A stretch of 64,000 nucleotides of DNA from Antitrichia curtipendula (taxonomy: Eukaryota > Streptophyta > Bryopsida > Hypnales > Leucodontaceae): contig OX579639.1 in the NCBI GenBank assembly GCA_951230915.1, positions 15,190,001 through 15,254,000 of the forward strand, in the 5' to 3' direction. The notes under the pieces are model-generated. The model did not search any database and was not told the origin of the DNA. It saw only the letters and a program-made list of their open reading frames with translations. The stretch's first letter is position 1. Each line of letters begins with the position of its first letter. The translations under genes and the position numbers were made by a program. Positions 12,698 to 24,726 of the stretch are shown here, in pieces.

Positions 12698-13740
12698 CTG
12701 AGAGTTATTACATTTAATCGAATTATAATAGAAATAGAACAGTTTTAATATAATTTTATTTTGTTGATTATATTGTTATTAACTTTTATGATTATATATA
12801 TATAAGTGTATTTTTGTTGGTTGAATTGTTGTTGATTATTGTTTTGTTTTGTTTGTTTGTTTGATATGATAAAATAAATTTTAAATATTAGAGTTTGATT
12901 TTTGGAAAAGCATCGATTGATGGTTATGTATATTGGAGTTGGTTGTGTGTATTTGAAGGATAAATAGTTGAAAAGCATTAACCAATTTTTTCTGAAAATT
13001 GGTTTAGGATAAATTTTAAAAAGTTAGGATTATAGCTACATTATTATTGCTTATTTTGAAGTTAGCAATAATCATGTAAATACTTAAGAAATTGGACTGG
13101 TGCTACACAAAAAAGAACAAAATTGAAGTCAAATGATCTATAGACAGTTCATCAAATTTTTTTAATCATCACAGTATGCATCTGAAGTTGTTCTTGATTC
13201 ATAAATGTTAATTTAGGAAGCTTTGGTTTTAAAATAAAGACAAATTCCAAAAACGAAGATATTATTTATTAATGAAGGATCTAGGATGACAAATGAACCG
13301 GGGATTGTTTTCTATCGTTCCTGATTTTGTATAAAATGAGTCTTTCATTTGGAAAGGCAATTGGAAAGATAATTCCTGATCCTAAGCTTAACCCCATGGA
13401 GTTCCGCAAACCCATTTTTTAACCTTGTAAATCTACATTATACTCTAAATGTGCAATGGATCACTTCACCTTATACTCAAGGATGAAAAAAAAATTCTTT
13501 TCATACAATTTTTTTTAATACTTGAGTACATATTCAAGTGAATATTATAGAAAAGTCTCTATTTAGTATTATTGACTTTTCTAAAAAAGAAGCTTAATCC
13601 ACATATCACCTTAGTAATGTATTTTGGCCATTTCTTGCTATTTTCTTTTGATGTAAATTTTAGTCATAGAAATGATTTTTTTTTAATTTGAGTCCAACTA
13701 CTAAAATGAAGTTTATCAAGTTTAGTTCCTGGTTTTGACT
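12698..13740. other. No gene seen; AT-rich spacer
   Basis: Very AT-rich sequence with T and A runs. The 77-codon minus-strand frame at 12745-12978 is rich in Asn, Gln, Ile and Tyr, as expected from such composition, and I reject it. Confidence 0.5.
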
Positions 13741-14520
13741 ATATTGCTTAAAGCGCACTCACAATAGACTCATCAATAATAATCGCTTCAAATGTTGATC
13801 GGATATGACTCTGCTTTAAGTCATTTCATCAAACGCACACAGACAAGCCTTCACGGCCATATATACACTATTCAAGATAATGCTTTAAGCAAATAGAACA
13901 CAAACAACGTTTAAGCGAACAAAATTGGTATAATCAATCAATACAAATTATCACAAATATCATCTTTAAGCTACAATCATCTCACTCAAACAATGGCTTT
14001 AAGCATTACAAGATTGCACTATATCAAACTTGTACAAATAAGTAATATGACTCAATCAATTAGACACACGCACAAACTCTAGCGGCTTTAAGCACAAAGA
14101 TAAACGCTCCTCTCTCAGGAATTTCACACACATACGAACAATGCCCAATCACTAGGATCTACACACAATTAAAAAGATATATGCTTAAAGTTTTATTACA
14201 CACAAAAATTGCACTTACGTATTTTTCACTGAGACACACACACTTGTATACAAGATATCCACTGAAGAGAATGAGAAATGAACATGAAATTTCTTTATCA
14301 ACTCGATGAAGCGTCTGTCCAAATTTTCATCAGTTTAACCATTAAGATTCACATCTCTTTGCTCTAAACGTCCACAATAATTCCTCATATCTTTCATCAT
14401 ATATACTGCTATTACTATATAGTTCTAAAACAAAATAAAAATTGAACTCCATTTACAAACAAAAAAAACAAAAAGAATAGTTAATTTATATTTTCTCATG
14501 CTTATATAGCCCCCTTGCTT
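13741..14520. repeat. 3' flank of the long decayed frame, enriched in GCTTTAAGC or its complement
   Basis: The 9-mer GCTTTAAGC or its exact reverse complement GCTTAAAGC occurs at 13746, 13882, 13996 and 14085, with 8-base versions at 13813 and 14183. Further full copies lie at 15404 and 16123 inside the decayed frame. Around them are short sequences rich in CACACA. No protein is encoded. Confidence 0.5.
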
Positions 14521-14691
14521 AAATTTTTGATGCCCTCGTCAAAACTATCGTCTCTGCTTTGCTGCATTCTGATCCATATTACGCTTTTGTTCCCACTCTT
14601 GAGCTTACTTCAAGCATAGAGACAAATAATCATCCGCTTTAAACACTTTGTAATTACTACAGGCTAACTGAGTCAAGAAATGCTGACACGG

Positions 14692-16640
14692 CTAAAACAA
14701 ATTAGTCGTCTCATCTACCAATGCATGATGAACTCTAGCAATAAAATTTGAAACGGACATCACTTCAAGTAAACGGGTAAAAGGAAAACTGGAGTAATGT
14801 AACCTTAGAAAAATCCAAAATTCCTTCATATTTGGATCGTATACATTAACATAGATGTAGATCCGCATCGTCCAACACCAATGCGCCATGACTGCATAGA
14901 AAACGACAGCTCTAAAGCAGACTGGGTCATGATGGATTCGGTGTTGCTCAAAAAATTTGCTATAAGAAACTCTACAATCTTCAAAGGTATAAAATGGTCA
15001 TGATATTCTTGGCCAATTGTACTCCACACTATCAATTGTGGCTGCAGGATCCCATCGATATCTCCTCTCATATGGACAAAAATACTAGCTAAGCGCCACA
15101 ACTGGTGGAGGTATGACTGTCCACGTGGTATCCTTCGCCAATCCTATTGCCAATAATGTTTTATCGGGTCGGGTAGTCCACCTTCGCACCATACCGTAAT
15201 CACGTAACATCCAATCTATAGCCTACTAATTGATAAAGGGTGATATGCTTAAGTAATCAAACAATGCGTCATAAGTGTCCAAATAATAAGCATCTCCTTC
15301 TCGTTGAAGCGTTGGAAGTGGAGCAACCAACTGTAGAAGAGGTGGAACCTGCCCCTTACTATGGAGAGTAGATTATACCTCATAAACAATGGGTCTCCTA
15401 GTTGCTTTAAGCGGTCCCATAAGCTGATAAATCCTACTTAATGCTGAAGTGAAACTATGTTCATAATTTTTGGCCGTGATCTCTTTCATTTCACTTAACT
15501 ATTGTTGATCAGTAGAGTTCGCCACCATCGCTTCAAGCATTGCTTCATTACTCAAAAAGGCTCCCTGCAAATTCAAAATTGCTCCCCATTGGCGAAGCTG
15601 TGTCCAAGACATGGTGTGTAAAGCGTCTTGTACTCCCGAAGTATAACGCTGTAAAGCGGGTATACTATCTTTAGGATTGAGTTTAGCCATCCGCCGACAT
15701 TGCAATTCCGCTTCAAGCGTTGAATAATACTGAAGGGATTGGGCCTCCAGATCACCAAGGAATGGTAGGGCAGGAACTAAGTCTCCCATTTCTAAATCTC
15801 TCAGTACTATCATTTCCGTTATCATCACTTGGTTTCATGTAAATTCTGCCTCCACCCACAGCCGTTGAAACATATTGAAGGTAATCAACTGCTTTACATC
15901 CAGCTCTTCCAAAATAAATAATAAATCCCGCTAATTTTCATATGTATCAAAAAGGGACTATGAGAATGGGAGCGATTTCTCCCACTCCCATAGCTGGGCC
16001 TTCAATCAGTCTAACTGTCCCGTTTTTTTCTTGATAACTTTGACTCTACGAGAGGTAGAAGCTATTACCATGGAGACTTTGTTTGATTGCGTTTGAGCAA
16101 CTGCCAACTACTCATGTACAGCGCTTAAAGCGATTTGTTGTCACTTAAGCGCTTCTTCTGCATCCCACACTCTAAGTTGAGTTATGCGCCCATCTTGAGC
16201 TGCACGCTCCGCTTCAAGCTTTCACTCCTTTTGCATTAAAAGCGTCGACTTGGTTTCACTCTCTTGGATAACTCACTGAAGTTGTTCTTTTTGACTTGAA
16301 ACCACTAACTCCAAAGAGCCAATTTCTTCCTCCAAGGTCTCTTGCTCTTGTCCCTTCATCCAGAGCTCTACATTATAATCGGCATCAAGTTGCTAGAGTA
16401 GCTGAATTTTAGCAGTCTTCACTTCAAGCTTTCTTCCTAGATTACCATTAGAAGTAGTAATCTCTTTGATCTTGTTCCGACTCTTTCGCAGAGCTGCCTC
16501 CAACTCCTGAATTCGCAAATCACGAGTAATAATGTCAAAATTTGTTGTTATTGCTTCACCCACCATTTTGTCAACCAGCCCAGCGAAAATTTGTTGCACC
16601 AATTGGGCTGATTCGATCGGAGCCAGGTAGACATGATACA
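14692..16640 (-). pseudogene. Long reading frame (~650 codons) with 16 nonsense codons and no frameshift
   Basis: Reading the minus strand in a single frame from about 16640 to 14692 gives a continuous, protein-like translation. It begins with a segment containing SAQLVQQIFAGLVDKMV. A long coiled coil rich in Glu, Gln, Lys and Leu follows (about 16540-16150), then a basic stretch, then a globular part with motifs such as LVPALPFLGDLEAQ, AIDWMLRDYGMVRRW and HDPVCFRAVVFYAVMAHW. Sixteen in-frame stops interrupt it: 9 TAG, 6 TGA and 1 TAA. The frame is never shifted, and protein-like sequence may extend some 50 codons beyond the last stop. The stop spectrum fits C-to-T change at CAG and CGA codons, as expected of a methylated, silenced transposon gene. 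I do not recognise the family. A retroelement gag-like or plant transposon accessory protein is my guess. Confidence 0.7.
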
Positions 16641-17093
16641 GGTGAAAAAGTTGAACTAATAGGGTAACCTACCTTGCAGGAAGTAGTAAGATTTATTTCC
16701 TCCCTTGCTAGATCAAATTTGGAGGATGTCCGGCTTACAAGATTAAAGGAAAGAAGTCAGCATGAAGAAATGTGTCTGAAGTCTCCAATAAACTCATAAG
16801 TTTTTTTCCAATTCTCATGTTTCACTTGTTGTACTCGAATTATTACCTGGCTAAGCTTATTATTCCAAATTGTACAACTAAACCTCGCATTGCACTCTAA
16901 TGTAGAGGGTGGGTGATCAAGGTGGACATGATGCAGGTGAAAAAGTTGAACTAATACGGTAATCTACCTTGTAGGAAGTAGTAAGATTTGTTTCCTCCTT
17001 TGTTGGATTAAATTTGGAGGATGTCCGGCTTACAAGATTAAAGGAATGGAGTCAGCATGAAGAAATGTGTCTGAAGTCTCCGGTAAACTCATA
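16631..17093. repeat. Direct repeat, two 169-bp copies (16631-16799 and 16925-17093)
   Basis: Both copies begin ACATGAT(A/G)CAGGTGAAAA, share GGAGGATGTCCGGCTTACAA and end near AAACTCATAA. I count about ten to fifteen differences. The left copy abuts the upstream end of the long decayed frame, so the pair could be a partial terminal repeat or a local duplication at the element edge. Confidence 0.7.
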
Positions 17094-17109
17094 AATTCAT
17101 AATGGTGTT

Positions 17110-18130
17110 TGCAAAACTTTAAAGTTATATAAAACCTAACCAAGTTGTTGTTTTTAGTATTTTATATTTTTGAAAAGGTCTTCTTGAAATCTAGTTTTAG
17201 CATCAAAAATCCAATCTTGAAAAGAAATTATAGTGATTTTTCTATTCAAGATTCTGTGCGAGGATACCCATTGCAATGGTGACTTCTTGTAGTGTTGAGA
17301 GCTCTTGGAAATGAGCCTAAAATACACTAGATCTTGGGAAAAAAATCACATTCAAAATTCATTCAAAAAAATTGTAAAAAAGATTTTAAGAAGCCATAAA
17401 TTGAATGGGGTTATACATGTTAGGCCCTTTAACCTTATTTTTTTTGGTCACCAAATTTTTAGATTTGACTTGTAAAAAGAAGATTGAAAGACTTCACAGT
17501 ACTTTTGCAATTTTAACACCCTCATGGTCAAACATTATAATCTTTCATTCTATATGTGATATTATTGAATTTTCTTTTCCTATGAGATCTCTAACATGTC
17601 TAGTTTGAATTTCTAAGGTTACAATTTTAAAAAAATTGATATAGATTATCAAAATGTTGGCATTTTGTTCAATTTAGAGCAAATTTCAAAATGCTCAAAA
17701 TAGGCCTTGGGCATTTAGGGATCAAAACATCAGAAGAAATTTGAAATATTTCAATCCTCTTTTCACATATCAAATCTAAAAAATTGGACACCAAAAAAAC
17801 ATGAGGTTCAAGGACATAACATGCATAATTCCAATCAATTTATGATTTCTCAAAATCTACTCTACAGTTTTTTTAAATGAATTTCTAATGTGATTTTCCC
17901 TCCAAGATCTAGTGTATTTGAGTCTCATTCCCAAGAGCCTCAACACTACAAAATCCAGATTTGCAATAGACACCCTTGCACAAAATCTTGAATAGAAAAA
18001 TCACAATTATTTATTTTCAAAATCAGATTTTTGAGTCTAAAATTAGACTTCAAAAAGGATTTTTTTTAATTAAAAATTATTATGAATAGCAACTTAGTAA
18101 GGTTTTATTTAACTTCAAAGTATTGTCAAC
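17110..18130. mobile_element. Foldback element, inverted arms of about 370 bp
   Basis: The arm at about 17110-17480 matches the reverse complement of about 17765-18130. Shared stretches include GTGATTTTTCTATTCAAGAT, TACACTAGATCTTGG and TTTTTTAGATTTGA. Identity is moderate, roughly 75-80 percent by eye, and about 280 bp of AT-rich sequence separates the arms. It has no coding capacity. This is the form of a foldback-type MITE or an inverted duplication. Confidence 0.7.
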
Positions 18131-21042
18131 AACAGAGTTTGGTGCCTAAAGCATTTAGGGATTAGATATTTTATATTTTACACTCAAAACACCCTTGCCA
18201 ATGACTTTAAAATGAAATGCCGCTATCAAGCTAAATTTATCCATTTATATAATTGATATGTAAAATTTGATATTTTTCACTTTTGAAGTAATATACTTAT
18301 ATTGATGTTGTTTTTTTCCAATTATTTGATGTGAAAATCAAAATATTGTGATTTTTCTAAATAAAAAATAAAAAAATAACTTTATTAATTAGAATTTCTT
18401 TTTGAATTTTTAAAAGTAAATGAATGTTAGAATGAGAAGCATAAAATTTAAATTCATTCAAAAGGAAAAAAAATTAATAAAATATATACAATAGTGTAAA
18501 ATTTGAATTGTAACACATGAACTTGCAATTTCAATCATTCTTTCAATTTTTGACTTTTATCAAAATTTTAAAATGAAAAAAAAAAATACTTGGCAAACTT
18601 CACTTCTCATTTTAAATTAAATACCAACAATGGTTATTTTGAAAGTTACAATCATGGTTGACCAAGGTGCATGCACTTGGGAGATGCACAAACCTTTGGA
18701 GGTTAAGGAAGGATCATCCAATTCTAAACATATTTTTAGAAGCAAGACTCAGAAAAAAATAACTAGATATTTATTGCACTCTCTTCAAGGTGTGAACATT
18801 GAAAATAGGGCATAGTTTTAGAAGTTTTACCAAATCAACTTTGACCTCTTATAATTTTTGCATATTATAATCATATATCATTCTTGCATTTCTTCCAATT
18901 TTATTGCAAAATTGTTTCTAAGTATGTGATTAAAAATGAGAGCTTTTCAACACTCAATAATGCTTTTCAAAGAAATTTGTTAAATTGAAGGTTATCCTAC
19001 CTTAATCCTTTTCTAGTGAGCAAAGTATAATTTGTGCTAGAAACTTAAATATGAATTGTATTATTAAAATCATCTTCAATCCAATTACTATTTGGGCCCT
19101 CCAAATTAATTTCTAACTTTTGAATTGTATATAATTAGATTTTAAATTTTTTATAATTGGAATTACTTCCTAAATTATTTTGAATGGATACTTTAAAAAA
19201 ATTCAAATTTAGACATTAGACAACTACTTCAAAAGCAAGGTAAAAGTAAAAGATAATAGAGTTCTTGGCAAATCACCGTTACCAAAGCAAATTTTGGCCG
19301 TTGACACTTCAAATGTACATTTCACTCTAATTTGCATCTAATTTGAGTGAAATATGCATTTGTAACTATGATTTGTAATTGTAATTTGCTAATACCACTA
19401 ATTTTTTTGTCTTTTAACTAGCTTTTAAAGTTGTTATTTTTTCTGTATCTAATATCTGAATTTGAGCTTTTATTGATAAAAAATTCAAGTTATAATTACA
19501 AATCAATGAAAAGATAAAATTGTATTTGACGGGTCTGTTTCCATGTCACATCAAAAATGTCCTAAGTAAATAAACCAAGTATAGTTTGCACCCCAATTCA
19601 GAGCTTTACTATTTAATCTAATTAAATTTTATTGCATTCTAATGTTGTTTTTATTACAATGAGTGCAATTGGGACTCAAAGTTTTGGAACTAGATTGGTA
19701 CGTTACCATTTATTGAATTCAATGAATACACTTGTGTATCTTCTACACATAGCAAAAGGATCATTCATTATTTCAATGTACCAAGAGTGCTTTTGGATTT
19801 CCATTGAAATCATATAGGAAAGTAAAAGAGCCACAATAGAATCCAAAAGGACAAGAATACATGTATCAATTTTTATTTAAAATTGAATTGGCCAAAATAC
19901 GTGTGAAATAAACACTAATTTTTTTATCTTTTATAAAAACATAATTGTGAACCAATAATTGGATCCATATGAAGTGACCATGTAGTCAATAGTGGACTTT
20001 CTTCTTTGTAAGGTCACAATCAAACTCAACTTGGGGGAGGACCTTCTATTAATGCATGGGACCTAGCTACAAATTTTCAATTCAAATAAGTTGAGCTACA
20101 GTTGAATTCGGATTTCAACTCCATTATTTATGTAGTGCTTTATTACAAACTTGCAATAAATACATAGGTCTAAATGGTCCATATTTTCAACTCATCTATG
20201 TATGTAAAGAAGGCCAATACATTATACATATGTTCAAAGGATATAAAAGCTTGGTATAAACTAATAAGATTTGGCTAGATATTAATAGACAAAATTTTAA
20301 TGAATGAGTCACTTCTTATTAACTCCATTTTTGACATCTTTGTAGATTCCTCTCATCTTAATCAATAACACAATTTTGATGGTTAAGACATCATAGCAAG
20401 CCTTTCAATTTCACTTTTTAGTATATTTTGAAAACATTTAAGAGTCAATGTTGTTGTAGTTAAATCTTTGTACTTGTTCTCCTTTATTGTAGGAAAATCA
20501 AGCTACCTAATGATTTCCTTTTGACACAAACTAGATTTAGAACTAATGTAACAAAGATTTTCAGATGTATGCTGATTTTTTTAAATCAATAATTATTTAC
20601 TAGTTGACTATAATTCCATATATTACATTCAATAAAAAAAAAATCACTTTTATTAGGTGGTATTTCTATATTTAAATTAATTTGATCTAATCTCTCCAAA
20701 TGTTGGCAAAATTTTGTTCAAATCTAGATGAAATTGCTTTAAAATCTTTATTTAAAAATAATAATAATTCAACAAGGGATTTTTTTCTATTGTTCAGTTT
20801 ATATTAATTTATTTCAAATTCACTTTTAACCCATAAACGATGTGGAGGCCATTTTCTAGCCGATGAATGACAAAAAAATCTCTCCATGTAGAACAGAAAT
20901 GCAACTATTCATCCTCCAAATTTTGTGTGAAGAGGGAAGATCTTCTACAATAGTTTGTCTTCCAATGAGTGCCTATTTCATATTTTTAAGCCAACAATTC
21001 ACACGGTACCCAAACAAATGATTTCCATAGGTGACCAGCTCA
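18131..21042. other. No gene seen; long AT-rich spacer
   Basis: No frame longer than about 61 codons, and none with a recognisable domain. The composition is uniformly AT-rich. The frames at 18630 and 19632 look like chance. Confidence 0.5.
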
Positions 21043-21455
21043 TTAACCCATTAACGACCGTGGTCGATTCTGGGGGTGGGTAATCCTTTGTATTTTCATT
21101 TGGGGCAAATTTTAGGGTTACCAAATACAAATGTTTATCACAAATCTGACCATACAGATGGAAGTAGCTTGCAGGGTTTAGTGATATGTACCATGAATCA
21201 TAATCACTCTTTAGTTGTTATAGTCATCTTTTTGCATTTATTAGTGTATTTTCAGCCGGTACTCTTTCAGTTTTTTCAACCCTCTAGCCACATGCCACCT
21301 CAAATTGGCTTGATTTTTGTCCTAAACTCTTCACCTTCCAATTCCCCAGATCCGTCCCCTTTGCCACATCATCAAATTCCTTACCATGCTCTCTCTACAA
21401 ACTGAAAAGAGTCAAAATCGACCACAGATTGGTCGACCAGTCGTTAATGGGTTAA
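21043..21455. mobile_element. MITE-like element with terminal inverted repeats
   Basis: The left end TTAACCCATTAACGAC is the exact reverse complement of the right end (GTCGTTAATGGGTTAA, ending at 21455). The match resumes further in over a GTGGTCGATT segment. At 413 bp with no transposase, this is a non-autonomous DNA element. I could not assign a clear target-site duplication. The 109-codon frame inside shows nothing transposase-like. Confidence 0.65.
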
Positions 21456-21718
21456 GGGTTAACAATTATAAAATTTTACCTGTGACATCAAACTTTGTTC
21501 TGCTCCTCACCAAAAAATAGTTGAAAAAAAATTAGTACTTTAAGAAAGAGATTAATGATCTCCAACTGTACAATGATGACGGTTTTCTAATTTTTGAGCT
21601 GAGTTGTGCAAATTAATGTTTTGAAGGGTCATTCTGTTATTTTGAAGTTAGTTGTGCTCATAGTCATCATTTCATGTTGAAAGTACTGTAACAAAAGAAA
21701 AGAGTGGTAAACAGTGTA

Positions 21719-21812
21719 AGGGCATCCCCACTCCAACTCAACAACTGACTCAAACTGGGCAAATGGCCGTGCCCAGTTTGAGTCAGTTGTTGAGTTGGAG
21801 TGGGGATGCCCT
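21719..21812. repeat. Perfect 43-bp inverted repeat with an 8-base loop
   Basis: Arms 21719-21761 and 21770-21812 are exact reverse complements around the loop AATGGCCG. The outer end reads AGGGCATCCCCACTCCAACT, which resembles the GGGCATC(T/C)CCA ends of plant PIF/Harbinger-type MITEs. A very short MITE or a small-RNA-type hairpin is likely. Confidence 0.85.
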
Positions 21813-22770
21813 AAGAGATTCCATGTTACAAGAGTTGAAACAGACAAAAAGGATAATAGTAATGATGGTTGTTGACTTGTCCAACCTCAGGATGAATTGC
21901 ATTTCCTTCAAGTACAAGGCTCCAATTCATACCTGTCCTTTTCCTGAGAGATGAAGTGTTCAAGCAGGACAAGGTCACTTAAAAATAGTGGTGCAAAACA
22001 AGGACACAGAATTGGGATGTTAAGGTACCTTCAGTGGTTTGTGTAGACACACAAAGAACTTTATGATACTGTAAGACCCAAAGACTTTATGTAGTGGGCT
22101 GTAACCATACAAAGAAAAACCTCCTGGAATTGTAACATCCAACGTTACTGTTGTTTGTAGACATACAAAGAACTTTAACAATAGACAGATATCCACAATC
22201 AACGATATTCAATAGAATTGTTACCTGGAAAGCATGACTAACAACATATATGTGGAAGTCATGCACACGAACACTGTACACTGCAGAAGAGAGAGCATCT
22301 GTTTCAGTGATGAACCGTAAACCTGGCTGCTGTCGCATCAGGTACAAACTTTGCCACTCAAGAACATAAGTTACATGTAAACTAGCAACTCCAAATGTTG
22401 CTTTCATATAGAACCTCTCAACCAAAACCAAGGTAGCGCATTACACACACAGTAAGCATTCTTTTCCTGTTGTTCCTCTTCAACATGGAATGCTTGGGAA
22501 ATGCTGACCTCCCTAGTATGACACGTCCATAAAGGTGCCACTAATACATTTCCACAAAATGTGTAGTGAGAGATTCATCTGTTTCATGTTTCAGAAGCTC
22601 AAATAGTCGCAATATGGAGTGTCACATTATAGAAGAACGAAAGTGCGTTCCTGAATACAATTCACATAAGTCAAAGACTAAATACTCAATTGGCTATCTG
22701 CATCTATCAAAAAAGAGATGCGCTGACTATCAAACCCTTCAAATCAAACATCAGCTAGCATTACCATACC

Positions 22771-23605
22771 TTATATACTTCCATTCCGAGTACCAGAACA
22801 CCAATAAGCAAAGTGCTCGTCTCTTCGTAAATTGCTCACAACTCCGCCACATTGGTGACACAAGAAGCTACTGCCATCAGCCGAAGCATCCAACACCACC
22901 TGCTCCCTGCCGCTCTCTGCCAGGATGCAGCTTCCAATATCACGATGATTGGGATCAGTCACTTCCACTGGCGCCGTTGTTTCTACGGACATGTGCTCTG
23001 GAACGTTCGAAGAAGGAGGAAGTGTCGCAATAGCACATTGGGCGAATAATTCCGTAAGCTCATCGGTAGCTTCGGTAGTCCGGATACCATGCTCATACAC
23101 TTCTTGAGCTCTTCGCAATGCAGATGTAACTGCCTGGTCCCCTCCTATGTTCCGCAGAGCTACAACGACCTACCATTCGACATGATGATAGAGTTGAGAC
23201 CTTTCACACGAGCACTTTGAGTGGACTATGAGACAGCAAGGTGCAATTTCGAGGGAACTGCAAACATGTGACCAGGAGGAAACTTTAATCCCGTCCTGCC
23301 TACTAAAACATAGACAAGTCATGGAATAGCAACGATCGCAACATCCATGTGGTCCATAAACTGCACAAGAATGGAAGCTGTAGATATCTGCATAAATGCA
23401 GGTAAACTAGCTTTCAAGCGAACCGATACTAGGTTCCAGTGCTCCACTTACAGCTTGTAAGGCAGAAGCCGGATCTCCTCCATCCAAGTGCCGCCGAGCT
23501 AGAACAAGAATCGCAGCGATGTCCTCTCTGTTACTCTGGCACCTAATGCCTCCTACTCCAATTCCTATAGAGTTCATCTTTCGAATTGCTGATTCAACAC
23601 GCTCT
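22771..23605 (-). CDS. Plant C2HC zinc-finger protein (5' end unresolved)
   Basis: Two exons are clear. The upstream one, 23452-23605, follows an acceptor at TTTGCAG and ends at GCT|GTAAGT. The last, 22771-23169, follows ATGGTAG|GTC and runs to the stop. The junction is in phase 0. The encoded protein has IGIGVGGIRCQSNREDIAA, then a helical repeat-like part (LVLARRHLDGGDPASALQAV), a proline-containing linker, and near the C-terminus a zinc finger of form C-X2-C-X11-H-X4-C. This combination is typical of a small, plant-conserved family with one C2HC finger and no known biochemical role. The start codon may lie in an earlier exon, since an ATG-bearing exon-like segment with donor GGGAG|GTGAGT lies near 24419-24450 but does not join in frame, or at an internal ATG (23577). 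The finger and first block are strong; the gene model is partial. Confidence 0.75.
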
Positions 23606-24726
23606 CTGCAAACATAACCAAATCCAAAATTCAAACACTAACGATAGTCTCCACAAATCAAATGCTAACCGCCATCAAAGAAATACAAAGCGTCTACGAA
23701 ACTAAAATACGATACTCTTATCAACTATCTCAAACTGGATGCAAAATTCCCAAGCAAATTTAAGTTGACCTGATTATGACAAATATATCCAAATGACAAA
23801 CTTTGAGTTCCAAGTAGAATTACCAAATCCCTTGAAACACTTTGGCGATTCCTTCAATAGAAAATACAAAAAGCACCTGCAAATACACAAACACGATTGA
23901 GTATCACAAAAACCAACATCGAAATCTCAGCTTGGCCATATATCATCACTCCATCACACTAAACCCTAAAACTCACTTCTCAAGAGCCCTAAAATCAATA
24001 CAGTAATACAAACATGAAGCAAATTCAGGTTGACCTGAAAATGACAGAAACTCTATCCGACAAATAACGAATGCCGAACGCTGAAATCAGAGCAGAGGAA
24101 GGCTATCTCTACTGACCTCATCGGCAATTCCTCCGATCAAAAAACCCGAAACCCGAAAAAATCCAATTGAATGTCACAAAAAATTAATTCGATTGAATGC
24201 CACAGCAAACAACATTGAAATCGCAGGCTGGCACATTTTACCACAGAAAGCCTAAAAAGATCACCTCCCAACCGCCCTAAAATCACCACATTCTCACAAA
24301 AGTCTTGTCAAATACCACAAACTAGATGCAAAAGGACACGAAGCAAATTCAAATTGACATTGAAATCGCAGGTTGGCGCCACCATTCACCACCTAAACCC
24401 TAAAAACTCACCTCCCGAGCGCCGCATCAATCGCCAATCCTGCAGTTCACGAAGATCCTCCATGCATCGTCTCCTCCAACTTGACATCCGAAGATCGATT
24501 TCTTCTCGATGGATTTAGAAAATTTGCTTGGCGATGGCCGTGGTGACGGCGACGCAGTGACACTGCTCTGCCCTGGCTTGTGAAAACCTGCCCTGCCCTG
24601 CCCTGGGTGGTGCACGGGTCCCTTGTGAGATCCTGACCGCAAGTGAAGCCCGGCCCGGTCTGGGGGCAGGGTTGTGTTGAATACGGTCCTCTAACACCGC
24701 TGTTCATGTTGGATTTTGAAAGTACC
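23606..24726 (-). promoter_or_regulatory. 5' region of the zinc-finger gene with three diverged copies of one segment
   Basis: A segment carrying GAAATCGCAGGTTGGC, then CCTAAA(A)ACTCACCTCCC, then GCCCTAAAATC or a variant recurs near 23920-24000, 24215-24295 and 24360-24430. On the gene's strand each copy contains a splice-donor-like GGGAGGTGAG or a weaker version. A second shared word, GAAGCAAATTCAGGTTGACC, accompanies copies near 23755, 24016 and 24339. The part from about 24500 to 24700 is GC-richer with short CTGCC repeats and probably holds the promoter and first untranslated exon. Confidence 0.4.

Noticed and set aside
12745..12978. 77-codon minus-strand frame rich in Asn, Gln and Ile
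   Set aside because: Composition is what AT-rich spacer DNA gives by chance, with no domain.
22087..22431. 114-codon minus-strand frame downstream of the zinc-finger gene
   Set aside because: No family signal, and it lies where the 3' untranslated region is expected. It could be a separate exon but nothing supports that.
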